DNA from: Dipetalonema caudispina
Lineage: Eukaryota; Nematoda; Chromadorea; Rhabditida; Onchocercidae
DNA length: 64,000 bases
Assembly: GCA_013365325.1 (NCBI GenBank)
Contig: JABVXV010000045.1
Location: forward strand, 288,645 to 352,644
Direction of reading: 5' to 3'
A program made the translations under genes and the position numbers. The notes below the pieces were generated by a model that made no database searches, was not told the origin of the DNA, and saw only the letters and a list, made by a program, of their open reading frames with translations. Shown one piece after another: positions 28,601-41,469 of the stretch (the stretch's first letter is position 1; every line of letters starts with the position of its first letter).

Positions 28601-28912
28601 CAAATCAAATTATGTCAGCAACAACATACTTTTGGCATCTTAGAAACTGATTATATAACTATATGCTCTTACGATAGAGCAAACAATCTTAAAAATTAAC
28701 TGAATAATTTCAGAGAAGTACCATTGGAAGCATTCATTCAACAGCAGCAACTGAAATTAGAGGGATTAGTACGAAAAGAAAGTAACAGACACTTGGAAAC
28801 ATCTGTTTATAATAGTAATAATAATAATAATATCAATGACGAGGATGACGACAGTGATAACGGTAATAGTAATGATGTCATGAATCATTCATTATTTGTA
28901 ATGAATCAATAG
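22629..28912 (+). CDS. Voltage-gated potassium channel, Kv/KVS type (12 exons)
   Basis: Plasma-membrane K+ channel subunit. Exons: 22629-22734, 23471-23608, 24079-24323, 24951-25056, 25599-25837, 26226-26330, 26478-26611, 27051-27076, 27600-27629, 28039-28109, 28486-28568 and 28714-28912 (TAG). They total 1482 bases and encode 493 residues in one continuous frame. The T1 domain (about 12-125) starts LNIGGTHFLIRKETV and has the zinc-site pattern H-x5-C, then C-C about 21 residues later, as in Kv2-4 subfamilies. S1 is at 164-185, S2-S3 at 205-275. The S4 segment IRVLRVLRVIRILKLGR has a positive residue every third position. S5 follows, and the filter TTVGYGD (364-370) is split between two tiny exons. 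S6 reads ALPITII, lacking the second proline of the usual PxP gate. The C-terminal tail is short and Asn/Asp-rich. Intron 2 needs a GC donor and intron 7 lacks an AG acceptor. The subfamily is uncertain. Confidence 0.9.
23609..24078 (+). other. GC-AG intron in the channel T1 region
   Basis: The preceding exon ends ...CTTACAG and is followed by GCAAAATACG, with no GT in register before a stop codon. The acceptor AATCACAG restores the T1 frame (FYLTG followed by LIHLPENLC). A GC donor is the only reading that keeps the conserved T1 sequence intact. Confidence 0.65.
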
Positions 28913-29204
28913 TGCAGAATGTTTATGTACATTCAGAATACTCACTCAATTTTCAAATCGGAATGCGCAAAACAGGAGGTATGATTCAGAAAGAGAGAAA
29001 AGTATTGCAGGGATAGCTTTACAATGAATCACTAACAAAGTAATACATGATCGATAAGCAATTTAGTAAATCAATATAACTAACTTATCAACCTTCTTAC
29101 AATCATGATATTCCCTCATGATATCTCGAAATACCGTACTCTTTAATGATTTGACAAAGCTAATCCGTTGTACAGATTAGAAGTGAGAATGTGCATTTAT
29201 TCAT

Positions 29205-29210
29205 AATAAA
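29205..29210 (+). terminator. Possible polyadenylation signal of the potassium channel gene
   Basis: AATAAA about 295 bases after the channel stop codon, the first exact match seen downstream. Confidence 0.35.
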
Positions 29211-31142
29211 ATACAAAGATTGGAATAGAATAATACCAACAATAATGTTATTCATAAATTAAAGTACAGAAAAGTAATTTATCTCCACATAACTCAAGGA
29301 TAATTAATTTAAATAGAATGGTACCTATTGGAGAGCTACAGAAATAAGCACGTTTGAATTTATTATGCAGTGGCATAAATGCTGATGATTTGGACGTGAA
29401 GTATGTGACGTTCAGGTAACGTTCACTTAATTCAGTACTCAGAGAAAGTTCCGTTCCGTCTTATTGTACTAGGCCTAAACAACCAACGCTAATCAACAAT
29501 AAAAGATAAAACAGCAACTTATTAATATCAATATACATGTTATTGAACGTCAGAAATCATTTGCTATAATCGGAGGCATAGATGAGATGAGTTGTTCCGG
29601 AAAACGAATATTGTAAAGCGGAATGTAGTCTTTATTCCGGGACATGTTCAGAATTATTCTCATTCGTAACGAACCAATTTTTTTTTCTTCAAATTCTTCG
29701 TTAAACCCATAGTAAGTTGGAATATAAGCATATCCAATAGAAAGCACGAAGATTTGACTAACTTGTCCTCATTTTTTATTAAATTATACTAGATTGTATT
29801 GATAGGAATCTTATGTTCCCGAAGTTCTTTGTCGCCTATTTTCACATTTTGAGATCGGAAGGAAGTGCAAATTGCAAATGCGAATAGAAAAAGCCAACAG
29901 ATCAACAATAATAGTTATTAATTCATTCATTTAATGCAAAGACCTCATCCTATTATTATAGTCTGACACTTCACCAGAAATTATTCTCGTGATGAACTGC
30001 ACGATTGACTGTTTTACCAAGCATGTGCATATCATAAATTTCCTTTACTTAATTAATCGTTTACTGAATTTTCCCATTCCTACCCATTTATTTGCTTCAT
30101 TATATGGATCGCATTATCAACCAACTGTTCGATCTACAGTAAATTTGTTATTAACGGCTCATTGCCATGTAAAAATTCTATGAACAATGAAGTAACTAGC
30201 GTACATCGAGGATTGACCTCCAGACTTGATCTTTATAAACGCATTACGCTTGCTATTACCAATTTACTAATGAAAAAGCAGCACTGCTTGCTGTATTGTG
30301 GAAGAGATAGAAAAATAAAGGAAAACACGGAATATATTCTTTTCTTACTTATCAACAAAAATAAAGTCCTCAAAACATTCGTCCGTATCGTGACAAGAAA
30401 CTTCAAAAAGACAGTTCACAAAATGTTAAAAATTATAGATCTTCTTGAAATTAACTCATAAAGTACCAAATCTCCAAAATTCTTCGGAATTTGGGATATC
30501 AACTCGAAACTAGTTATCATCCTTCGCAATATTTAACACTTTCATATCGCGCTGTTTGCCACGACCGCGGCTTCGTTCTATTTAGTATGATAAGGGATAG
30601 TTGGCTGTGGTGGACCGATCTGATAATACCGGAAATCTATCTCGGTGCAACAGTGAGTAGTTGAAGTCATTTACTCTCGGATGATGGTATATGCGAGGTA
30701 TTTCACGCCATCCGCTTGTTCTTTAGTTCTTATTAAAAAGATTTTTACATGCTTTATGCTTAATCTTTTCATTCTTCATTTGTGGTTTCATCCTGTCACA
30801 AATATTACTGCTTCTCTTTTCAGGTATCAACAGTTCTTGAAATTGTTGTTCATTTATCCAGGTCATTGTTCTATCAATTTTAAGTGCTATGACGGATGTC
30901 TTATTGGCTACATTTCTCTACTTGGATTTTTTTCTGCTAATGTTATAGGATACCTGACAAAAGGTCGTTGCTCATTGTTAGAAGACACACAGCAATACTG
31001 TCACTCATGCAAATAGTATCTTGGTGGAAACGTAATAAACTGGGTAATAAATAGGTCAAAAATTAGGAATTTTAGTGAGGTTCAAAATCGATATAACACA
31101 ATTAATCTTTTCTGTGTTCATGAAGCATGTGACACTTATGTT

Positions 31143-31161
31143 CTTCTTTCTTTCTTTCTTT
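31143..31161. repeat. TTTC microsatellite
   Basis: Four to five TTTC units in a row. No function is implied. Confidence 0.8.
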
Positions 31162-32022
31162 GCGGTATGGGAGTCGAATTCGAATTATATTGGGTAAAAG
31201 CTAGTAATGAAACACCAAAGAATGGATGGGGGAACAAAACTTTAGAGCCATAAGGTTTTTGCAATTGCAGTTGTTTCAAATTACCATTGTGTATTTGGTG
31301 AGGAAAAATAGCTGGAAGATTATCCATTTTAAGCATGAAAAATTTATGATTGTCGGACTTTCTCATCCGGTAGGAGTGTGTGAAATACTGAAAGTAATTA
31401 GGAGTTTTAAGAATTAAACTTTTTTGATTCATTCGGATGGGTAGAATACATCATATATATTTAGCTTTCCTAATTATTTCTCAGTTGAATGCTCGGCGAT
31501 GATCTGGAAACCTTTTCGGAAAAAAAGAAGAGGAACTAAGGCTTAGGATTAATAGCCTTTTCTAATTTTAAACTCTTAAGTTATCAGAGTTTTAAAATTT
31601 CATACTTTCTAGTTTGACTATGCCACCATATTAATAGCTGAATTGACTCGCCTTATGAAAAATCAATGTGTTGTTATTTACCGATGATTGCTCATCGTTT
31701 CTGAAAATCTAGCAATTCCTTTACTTTTCATTTGATTCATTTCGATCTATTAACATTGTTATACAGAATATGAGCTTTTTCAAATGGCCTTGTTTTTAAA
31801 TAAGTGGTTTGATTTTATAAGTGATTCAGGCAGTCATATATCCCGTAATTTTGCATGACTAAGCATGTTTCCAACCGATTTAGTTAATCAGTCAATCAGG
31901 TAAGTTTTAATCATCACTAAAGACTATTTTTTCTTTAATGACTCTTGAATGGCATTTATCGCTTCATTCCCTGTAATTTTTGCGTGATTCTTTGACTTTT
32001 TATACTTTAATTCTAGGTAGTT

Positions 32023-35000
32023 ATGGATTCCACAGTTCTATTTCTCTCTACTATACCATTGACAATGCTCTTGCTGATGATATGGTATGTTTTATAGTGA
32101 TGTATAAATAAAATCAAGTATGCTTTTGTTCTTTGTTTGTTACATCAGAGATGATTAAGTTGTTGAACTATTTACCCATCACCTGGAGTTCTTAAGTACT
32201 GTTGTTGTGTTCACTGTGTACTGTATGAAATGTGAAATAACTTTATACGCGAACTCGTAGATTGAAGTTATGGACTGTGAGTTAGACACGTTCTCCTACA
32301 ATTTGCATGGTAACATAACTTCACGCCTAATTTTACCAAAAATATCGACCAAAGTGTTGCACATATCAATTTCAGTCTTTTAGGAGATAATTGGCAAAGT
32401 AAATTTACGAATGGAATTATTTTTGTTTATATAGCTGCTGTTCTTTTTTACGTCTGATCATGTCTTTTTCTTAGCTTTCTCCTGAATTTTCCTGCTTTGA
32501 TAGATATGCTTATAACTAAAGGATATTTTTAAATGGTCGTGAGGTTTAGCTTACGTTTCTTTTTTTCTATTCACATTTACTCTTGGTCAGTGCATATCTG
32601 CCTGCTTAATCTATTCTCACTCTTTTTGCAGTTTATATTTCTTTAGGTAATATTTTCCAGGTTCCGGATACAGAAGCATCGTCGTGTAATAGCTTTCTTT
32701 CATCCGTACTGCAATGCTGGTGGTGGCGGTGAGCGTGTTTTATGGTGCGCTATTAATGCCATGCAAAAAAAGTAGGTGTCTGGTCAAAAAGAATTGTCTT
32801 TTTGATTTTATTTTTTCTCTAGATGATTATATTCTCTAATAAGTCGTTAGACATACAAGATTGATCTCTTATTAATCTTCATAGGAAGAAATAGAGTTTA
32901 GTTTCTGCAGAAATCTTGAAATCTTTGATATATGTTGAATTTTAATTTGTTGTTCTATAGTTCTCAATATAAGCTTATAAATGATAAAAATGATGTATCG
33001 TGCCTTTTGTACTTTCTTGGCTGCCTTAAATTTAGGTATCGGTTTCCCTCATTAATCTAATTTTATATTCCAAAGTTTGATTAAAGTACTAGATTTTTTT
33101 TCACGTGAATTTTAATAAGCCAATAGCATTTATAACTTCGTCCAGTGATCTTTAGATGAGGATTTTGGAGACATATAATGCCTTGCCACTGGAACTATTT
33201 TTACTTAAGCTATGATGAAGTGGTGTATGCATTTTTACAATATAGACATTAAAAAATGGAAAACTCTCTCAGCGTGAATAGAACCATTCTTGTTTTATCT
33301 TCTGGAGTTTCATAGTCCAACATGTATCGAAGAGATTAACATAAAAATTAAGTAAGAAAAAATTTATCTTTTAAATTTCTGAAAAATTGAAAAAAAAAGA
33401 ACGTAATTTGAACAAAGACAGATGGCTTACGGAAGGCATTCGTGAATGAAAGGGATATTCTGCGTTTTTCGTTACAAACAATAATCTCATCATAGATGGC
33501 AACAACAGCAAAATATGCTAACGGAAAAGCAATTTACGATAAAGAAATCAAAACAAGGAAATAGTAATCGTTTCTAGGAAAGCTATTTACTTTTAGATTA
33601 TTAAAATTTTCTTTTTGACTGCATTTTATCTCTGAAATCTTTCCTGTTTTACACTGTCATCATGACAATTAAGTACATTTTAGGAATATTCTAAAAGAAA
33701 CTTTTTCTCAGGTATGGTGAGAAGTATCGATATGTGATTTATACTGGTGATGTAAATGTAACACCTCAAAAAATCTTGCAAAAAGCGAAGGATTGCTTCA
33801 ATATCGATGTTATCGATACTAATTTGCAATTCATCTATCTTCGGTACTCCTTTTTATAGAAGTAATATGTAAAACAGGAGCTAAATCTAAAAACTTTAGG
33901 ATTAATTGTTGTTTGACTATTGTAACTCAAATTAAACATCTATGATATAACTTATGGTAGTTGGGAATTGCTGTACTCTGTATTAATTTCTCTAAACTCA
34001 CATATAAAATTTCAGAGATGTGCAATAAAATATGTAATTTCGTCTCAACTTTTATTTGATTTGGAAGTAAACACTGGCGAAACAGTAAGCATTAAATCTG
34101 TACTTTTTTTCTATTTATAGTACACGACATTGGTTAGAATCGAACAATTATCCGTATTTGACGTTGCTGCTTCAAAATTTGGCTGGTTTCCTGGTTGGTG
34201 TCGAGGCGTTATTGCGATACAATCCACATGTTTTCATCGATACAATGGGCTATCCGTTTACTTTACCGTTATTCAGGTTGCTACTAACTTTAAACCTAAT
34301 TCGATATGTTTTTTTTTTTTTTTTTTTTTTTATTGCGCTAACAAGAAAGAAGACAAGATTGAAATGAATGCTGTAGTCTTAACAATTAATATAAAAGTAT
34401 TTTGTGAAGTGCGAAATACTGCGATATTGCGAGATTATTAGTTGTCACCTTGTGAAGGGATGCAGAAGTTTCACTTTCGGATGGGATCTAGCAGCGGTAT
34501 CATATTATATTAATAGAGAAAGGTTTCCATTGTTTTTGCAATAAAATTAAGCAAGTTTTTCTAAATTGGTGACATTTTCTTATTTTGTTGAGCAGTGCTG
34601 TGACAAGAATAAATACTACTTGGATGTTTCTTGCAGATGGTTGGCTGGATGCAATGTTGCTTGTTATGTACACTATCCTGTTATTTCCCGTGGTTAATTT
34701 TACTTTTATTCATGTCGTCTTCTAAATATGTTTGTTTCTGGTGTTGAATATCCCGTTTAGAAATGATAAAATTGGTGGAATCGGCTGAATTGTCTTATAA
34801 TAATGCGCAATGGATAGCGAAAAATCGATTCTTTACCTATTTCAAGTTGGTGTATTATCGTGTGTTCGCCAAATTCTATTGCTTTAGTGGTATCTGCAGT
34901 GAGGTTGTTATGGTTAATGGCACGTAAGTATTTGATTTATCATTCGAAGTTGTTAATTATTATTATCAGTTGCTTAAGCTATTGAAATGCTAGCTTAAAT

Positions 35001-37120
35001 GGAGGTAGATTAGCAGACCCAAAGTTAATTGTTTTTAGAAATAATTTGTTCGAGAAGAAAGAGAGACATATTAGTAACTTAGTGAAAAAATCTCTGAGTT
35101 ATTAATTTAGGATATCGTTGCGGTGTGATTGCTTACCAACTTTTTCCTTTTTTGTACATTAAATCATAATTAATGCATTCAGATTAGCGTAATTTCACAA
35201 TTCCAGAATTAGCAAGGATATATAATTTACTTGTCGACACTTGAAATTGTTTTTTTTTTCCTCGAATCTCCAATTTTCCTATTTAATTTTAAAATTTGAG
35301 CTGGACTCGGGATCATATTATGGCGTTGTGGGGTGTTGGCGATCGTATATATCTCGTCTATCCACCATGTAATGTTGACAATCTGCTCAGGTTTCTGTAC
35401 CAATTTATTTGCTGAGAATCAAAATAGAAGGAAAGCCTGGAAACATTGACTAGCAAACTATATGGTTGTCAAAGTGGTATTGTGTGACAGTCATCACAAA
35501 GGGAAAATTTCCAAGAACTTAACGAATGGAATTAATTTTTTGCTTTTTTTTTTTCAGGATCAATTCAAGGGCGGAAAAATTGCTGAAGGAAGAGAGACGA
35601 GTGCAGATGTTATCAGTTGGACAGATAAGACCCGAAAAAGATCATCGATTACAGATTTGTTTCTTGGCTGAATTGAAGAAACAATTGTTGAAAGAAAATC
35701 TGAACTACAAAGCGGGTTTTGTATATAATCATATCGGCTTTCATTAGCTATTACTAGCAATATAAAACGCAAATTTTATAGGAATGGATGATTTTGTGAA
35801 ATTTCATTGCATCTAAAATCTGTCATTTAACATAAAACGCAAATTTCGTAGGAATGGATGATTTTGTGAAATTTCATTGCATCTAAAATCTGTCATTAGG
35901 GATGATTTCTATTTTAAACTAGAATGGAAAAAAATCTCAAAATATAATCATAAAATTGTTGCAGATTCGATTGGTGATATGCGGTGGATGTCGTGATATG
36001 GACGATGTTCAGCGTGCCAAAGATTTGCAGCTGTATGCAGAAGATATGGGCCTTAACAATGATGACCTTGAATGGGCACTTAATGCTCCTGTCGATAAAG
36101 TAGCAACACTGCTTGAAGTAGTACTTATTAATGTTTAAATATAGAGTAAGATTGATAATAGTTCAAATACATGTATCAGTTTAAAATTAAGGAATCACTG
36201 ATCGGTATCCACACTATGCAAAATGAACATTTTGGCATATCAGTTGTGGAAAGTATCGCTGCTGGCCAAATTATGATCGCTCACAATTCAGGTTACTTAC
36301 TGTCTTTTGTTCAGTTTACTTTACTGTCTAAGAGTCGCAGGAAAGTTTGATAAATGCAAGATAACTAGCATTTACAGGTGGGCCTAAACTGGATATATTG
36401 AATGCGAATACTGTCGGAAATAAAACTTTGCTTGGTCTGCTGGCAACCAGTTTACATGGTAACTTTTCTGACATTTCCCCTATTTTTTAATGTAATCACT
36501 ATGTTTCAAATTGCAATAATTATCAAAAAAAAAAAAAAAAGAAAAAAGGCCTTACAGCTTTTTTTAATCTTTCGCTGGATAATTCTAACTGCGATTTTTT
36601 ACGGAACCTACTAAATTATTTTGAGAAGTGAAAAGAACAGAGAAACAAATTACAGTTCCCAGGAATATTTCCAAGTTTATAGCCTCTCATTCGAATAGCA
36701 TCTTTTTCATTCCTAACTTAAAACTAGGCTGGGAAGCACAACTTACAAAACATTATTATTTTCAATTCGAAAAGTTGAATTTATTGAAAAAGGGATAGTA
36801 AAGAAAAGACACGTGATAAGAGGTAAAGTGAAACGAATAGGAGAGAAATTTAAATAAATTGTCTTTCTCTGTGATATTGTCGAAATTTATGTTATTCTAG
36901 CACTTTTTCTTCCTACATTATTTAATTTGTTGTAACTGTACCGAAATTTTGTTTGTTTTCAGATTTTGTGGACAGTGCTCTGGAAATCATACGAATGAGT
37001 CCGGAGCAACGCAATTCAATACGTGATGCTGCGCGTTGTTCGGTGAATCGTTTTACTGAAAAAAATTTTGAGAAAGGATGGAACTCTGCGATCGAGAAAT
37101 TATTACCTGTTTATGATTAA
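32023..37120 (+). CDS. alg11: ALG11, GDP-Man:Man3GlcNAc2-PP-dolichol alpha-1,2-mannosyltransferase (12 exons)
   Basis: ALG11 adds the fourth and fifth mannoses to dolichol-linked oligosaccharide on the cytosolic face of the ER, before flipping and N-glycosylation. Exons: 32023-32084, 32661-32771, 33712-33843, 34121-34276, 34637-34692, 34761-34923, 35301-35390, 35558-35720, 35965-36117, 36192-36291, 36378-36458 and 36963-37120 (TAA). They encode 474 residues, close to the family length. Residues 3-21 form the N-terminal membrane helix. The GT-B fold is marked by [59 protein letters not shown] and the GT4-type E-x7-E element in [11 protein letters not shown], followed by [18 protein letters not shown]. 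Several donors are GTT rather than GTA, and exons 7 and 10 follow GAG and AAG acceptors. Frame and conservation still fix the boundaries. The Ala-Gly-Phe end of exon 8 is the least certain junction. Confidence 0.96.
34309..34331. repeat. T homopolymer in ALG11 intron 4
   Basis: An uninterrupted run of about 23 T within an intron. It has no coding role, and the two plus-strand frames reading Phe repeats across it are artefacts. Confidence 0.85.
35762..35899. repeat. Tandem duplication, about 70 bp period, in ALG11 intron 8
   Basis: The unit beginning ATAAAACGCAAATTT at 35762 is repeated from 35832 with only a few differences in about 68 bases. The end of each copy reads AAAATCTGTCATT. It lies wholly within the intron between exons 8 and 9. 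Confidence 0.9.
36525..36540. repeat. A homopolymer in ALG11 intron 11
   Basis: A run of 16 A within the last intron of ALG11. No function is implied. Confidence 0.85.
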
Positions 37121-39005
37121 CAACAGTATTTGACTTACTTGTTAGGTGTTTTTTTTTTTTTTTTTCTAATTTTGTCGAATTAAATAGTTTGACTTTAATT
37201 TGTTCAACATCTTCACTTTCCATATTTCTTTCGTTCCCTGTTTCCTTTTCTCAGTGCATTAACAATATGTTTGTCTGATCTTAATGCAGGCAAACTTTTT
37301 TCCAGATAAAGTTAAAGTAGTTACAGGTAATATTGTTTTATCCATACTTTAAATCGTCGTGGAATATTGTATTTAAGACTTTATATCGCTTGAAATAATT
37401 TCATTGTTACTGTTGCAGATTAGAATCCCTTCGTGTTGAAATTTGTTCACAGAAGTTGGGATTGAACTAATTTGTCCACAGCAACTATGGTTCACTCCTT
37501 GCTTCTCCATTCTATTAATTAAGTTTTCAAGAAGAAGAAGAAGGATAGAAACCAGGAAGTGACGTAGGAAACATTCCTTGACATCACATTTGTCCTTTTT
37601 AATAGCTTCATATCTTTTTATGTAATCCATTTACGACGTCGTCAGCTGTGTACGTACACGTTGTTATTCATTTTTTATTCTATTATTTTTTCCTTTTCCA
37701 GGTTTCTTTTATCGCAGCTCCTTAGGTTGACTTAGTTCGCATGAATTTTATCACTTTTGAAACAGATTCTAATGAAATTAGCCTTTTCTACTCATTTTGC
37801 AAAGATTTTCTGAAATACAAAATTGTACAGATTGCTTTTTTGAATCGTAACAGAATTGAGTATTTTTGGAGCACTAGAGGAAGATAGTGCTTTAGAGCGA
37901 AAGAAAAACGTAGAAAAATGGAATGCGATGATTGTTGATACATCGTTTGTTTTCAAATGAACGCTTCCTTTTTTGATTTGTACCACAAATCGTAGTGCAG
38001 GATGTATACGTATTTCGCTTAGAATTACATGTAGTGGTTACTTCTTTCCAACTATAATTCAAGGTGTGTGTTATGCGAATTGCTACAAAAGTTGTGTGAG
38101 TCGTATATTCTGATTCACTTGGCTCAATTTTCTAATATAAGGATTTAATTGTATATGCTTATATAATGCGTAAATTCTCTTTTCCTTTTTGTATGTTTCT
38201 TGTTTGCTTATCCCTATAACAATGGAAGTTATATATCGAATTAATTCGTAAATGAGTAAACGGGCGAATCAAATTGTATAAATGTAGAGATTTAATCTCT
38301 TTGAAGGACTCATGTCTCTGACGTTTCGTTTTTTCTTTATTTCCGAAAATTTTAATTTTCTTCATACCTTGCAGATCAAACTGCAGTTTTGTATACTGAT
38401 TTTCACGTCTTACCGTCATGCATATCATGTTTTTTGAATCGTTTTTTAACAGCGGACGAAAGTACACGTTGATGAGTTGCGGTTTTGAATAATTTCGGAT
38501 GCCTTGTTTTTATGCAGATATTGTACCATATTTGCTTAGATTTTATTTTCCAACCGCCTGAGATTTAATACTATTACTTGATAGAAACGGTGTTTCCTCG
38601 CAAGAAGTTACCAGTTTATTCTAGGAGACAACTTTCGCTGGGCAAGAATTGTAGAAAACATGCATCTATCAAGTACTAATGTGTGAGGAAGTTTGAATGA
38701 GAAAGACCTCTTCGAAAACAAGATTCTGATAGCTGCAGTATTTTCGAGGATCATATTATTAATTTGCTGGCGTAATTTCCTATCAATAACCTCAGAGGGA
38801 GAGTCGGAATCATTCCGAAGTGCCTCAGCTAATCAACTGTAGCTGTTACAACCTTTTGATTAACGCTTGTTTTCATAATTTTCACCCATTTGTTTTAGAT
38901 TCTACATTTTTTAGCCCCGTGCGGCTTGTCGGTGTGGAACAACTTATAAATTCAACCTGGATACCTGCATATTATCAAGACATCTATCTAGCTTTCTGGC
39001 TTTCG
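37121..39005. other. ALG11 3' region and YKT6 upstream region
   Basis: About 1.9 kb without coding exons. It has T-runs just after the ALG11 stop and no clear AATAAA nearby (an ATTAAA-like variant occurs about 60 bases downstream). Minus-strand frames here are chance-length. The distance argues against an ALG11-YKT6 operon. Confidence 0.5.
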
Positions 39006-41469
39006 ATGAAGATTTTTTCAGTCCAAGTACTTCATAAAGGCCCTGATGGCAAAGCAAAAGCTCTCAAATCAGCTCATGATTTGAGCAGTTTCAGTTTTTT
39101 TCAGCGAAGTTCCGTTCAGGTCAGTTGATCAACTACTGATTTGTTTGATCGGAACAGTATGGTCTCCGAAATGGCATCGTTTCCAACCTCAACCATTCAT
39201 AATTCCTTTATTTTAAATTGATTTAACATTCTGTGATAAAAAGCGAGAAAACAAGAATGGGATAATATATCACTTCATGAAATCTTCTACCATCTGAGAT
39301 GATTTGAATTGAGTTGCTGAAATATTTTGATATGGAAGTGTTTGTTCTTTTCCTCGAATACATTGATGTAAATTGATTTTCAGGAATTCATGGTTTTTAC
39401 GGGGAAGTTATTGGTTGAACGTTCTGCCTTGTCAAGTCGAAGTTCTGTAAAAGAAAATGAATATTTTTGTCACACGTAAGTCAAAGTGTTTATTTCTATA
39501 CATTGCATTAAATTTTTTGTCTGCAAGATTTAATTTATGTCATCATTTTTGTTTCCCGTGCATGTAAACATTTTTTGATTTTTTTGAATTCTATGTTTCA
39601 TATTCAAAAGTTTTATTATCACGAATGACTCAAGTTTTACTCCACTGCTCCTAATAAAAATTCGCATGGAACACATATCTCATCTCTCTCTAATAGATGA
39701 AGGAAGCTTGATCTTATAAGTTTTTTGATCTTCAGATTTGTACGACAAGACGGATTGTCAGGCATTTGTATAACGGATGCAGAATATCAACAGCGTGTCG
39801 CATTCACTATGTTACGCCGAATCTTAGATCATTTTGCAGCTAAAGTTCCAGCGATTCAATGGGTTTGTCCAATTTTTTTCTTTTAATTTCATTATTCTCT
39901 CTCTTTTACTTCTTCCCTATGAAATGCGAATCAGTCGAACGAACATCCTAGGACTTCAGGTTCTTTGAGTCACAGTCGAAAAAATTGAAAAATATGTTAG
40001 GTAATCGATGTAAATATGTAACCTAGAGTATCTAACGTGGAACCAGAAAAATTAGAAATTTTTATGAGGAAAAATAGCAATTAACAATTAACTGAAGGTT
40101 TAATGACAACTCCTAACAAGATTTTCGGTCAATACCGGGCTAGTTGGTATAGCTGTAGGTGTGGTTGTTCAATTCAACTGAAGCCTATGTGAGCATAATA
40201 TGTGCATGAAGCAACAGTAGCAGCAATTTGTTTTCCATACTTTAAGAGATATGAAAAATGGATAAGTAATCTTACAAATGAATAATTATTAAAGAATGGA
40301 ATCGGTAGTCGTTTTTTAGTTATTTTAATTGGAACGTTTTAATAACTCTTTGGAAGAAGGAAACAAAAAACTTTACTTTCTAGCAAATTTTTTTTTTCTT
40401 CACTAATTGAAAGAACTTGAGCTTATTAGAGAATCTTCAGTTAGATATCGACTTTGATTAGACAATGACTTTTGTAAGGTTTTTCATCAATCGAAGATGC
40501 GACAGAATAAATATGAAAGTACTGCTTTGCTATCGAAATAGCATCCAAGGAGAACAAAAAACCAACATTCAAGACAGTTAACAATGTGGCCAAAAAACCT
40601 TGTTCTATAAATTGCTTCGTGTGTCGTTTGGAGAAAGTAAATTTTTGACTATGGATCACTTTGTGGGACTTTCTGATGATTAACTTTTTGTTCCTGACAG
40701 AAATCTGAATGCTTAAAAAATTGCTTTCCTAATGCGTGGAAAACCGTGGATATAATTATTCCATTACACTATGTCGAAAGACTATGTACAGACTCAATAC
40801 TTTCTAGACTACAGAAAAAGAAATAAGAGCAGAATTGAATTTGAGCTTTTAACTTATGGAAAGTAAATATACGAGTAGTGATTTAGTCACTTCCTATTAA
40901 AATATTTCCAAATGAGAACTGTCTGTTATTTGGTGTTCCAGTACTCACTCCACTTCTGATTATTGCATATATTTCAGTTAGTGGAATACTGATGCGTAAT
41001 TTTTAGGCACAAATAAAAACTGAGAAAGATTGCACCTATACAGATTTACCGGAGTTACTGGTGAAATGGCAGAATCCTCGCGAAGCAGATGCGATGACTC
41101 GCGTTCAGGTTACCAATAAATTTTTTTCCTTTTGCATTTGTTATGGAAAGGTTTAATCAAAGTTTTTGGAAATTACATGTGGAAGTTTTCTAATTGCTTG
41201 ATTTCTCTCACATGCAACAGAAATGGAAGTTTTTTCCCCGACAATTCTATTTTGACTTTTATTACCTTAGAGTATCATTCATATTGTAAGTACATTTTTA
41301 GGAAGAAGTAGAAGAGACGAAAGTAGTGTTACATAATACGATACAGTCAGTACTGGAACGTGGTGAGAAGCTTGACGACTTGATCGCTGCTAGCGAAGGC
41401 CTCTCCAACCAAAGTAAATTATTTTATACCCAGGCAAGAAAGATGAACAAATGTTGTAGCTGGGCTTGA
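39006..41469 (+). CDS. ykt6: YKT6 synaptobrevin homologue, lipid-anchored R-SNARE (5 exons)
   Basis: YKT6 is an R-SNARE acting in ER-Golgi, endosomal and autophagosomal fusion. It has no membrane helix and cycles on membranes through farnesyl and palmitoyl anchors. Exons: 39006-39119, 39384-39475, 39736-39862, 41007-41108 and 41302-41469 (TGA). They encode 200 residues, the usual length. The N-terminal longin domain begins MKIFSVQVLHKG and includes DLSSFSFFQRSSVQ and ILDHFAAKVPAIQW. The SNARE motif spans about 140-192, with the zero-layer arginine in SVLERGEKLDDL. The C-terminus is CCSWA, giving a CaaX farnesylation cysteine preceded by the palmitoylation cysteine. Exon phases all agree. Introns 3 and 4 start GTTTGT and GTTACC. 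Identification is firm. Confidence 0.96.

Larger units (their letters stand above)
28913..32022. other. Gap between the potassium channel gene and ALG11
   Basis: About 3.1 kb with no recognised gene. The first part is the channel 3' region. Between 29989 and 30661 on the plus strand several open frames abut and change frame, which is noted as a finding. A minus-strand frame ending at 29550 is open for about 72 codons but has no convincing acceptor. A short TTTC repeat lies at 31143-31161. An acceptor-like TTCTAG just before the ALG11 ATG may be a trans-splice site. Confidence 0.5.

Noticed and set aside
40136..40185. tRNA-like A-box (CTAGTTGGTATAGC) followed by GGTTGTTCAATTC
   Set aside because: The boxes are only about 15 bases apart and no cloverleaf can be drawn.
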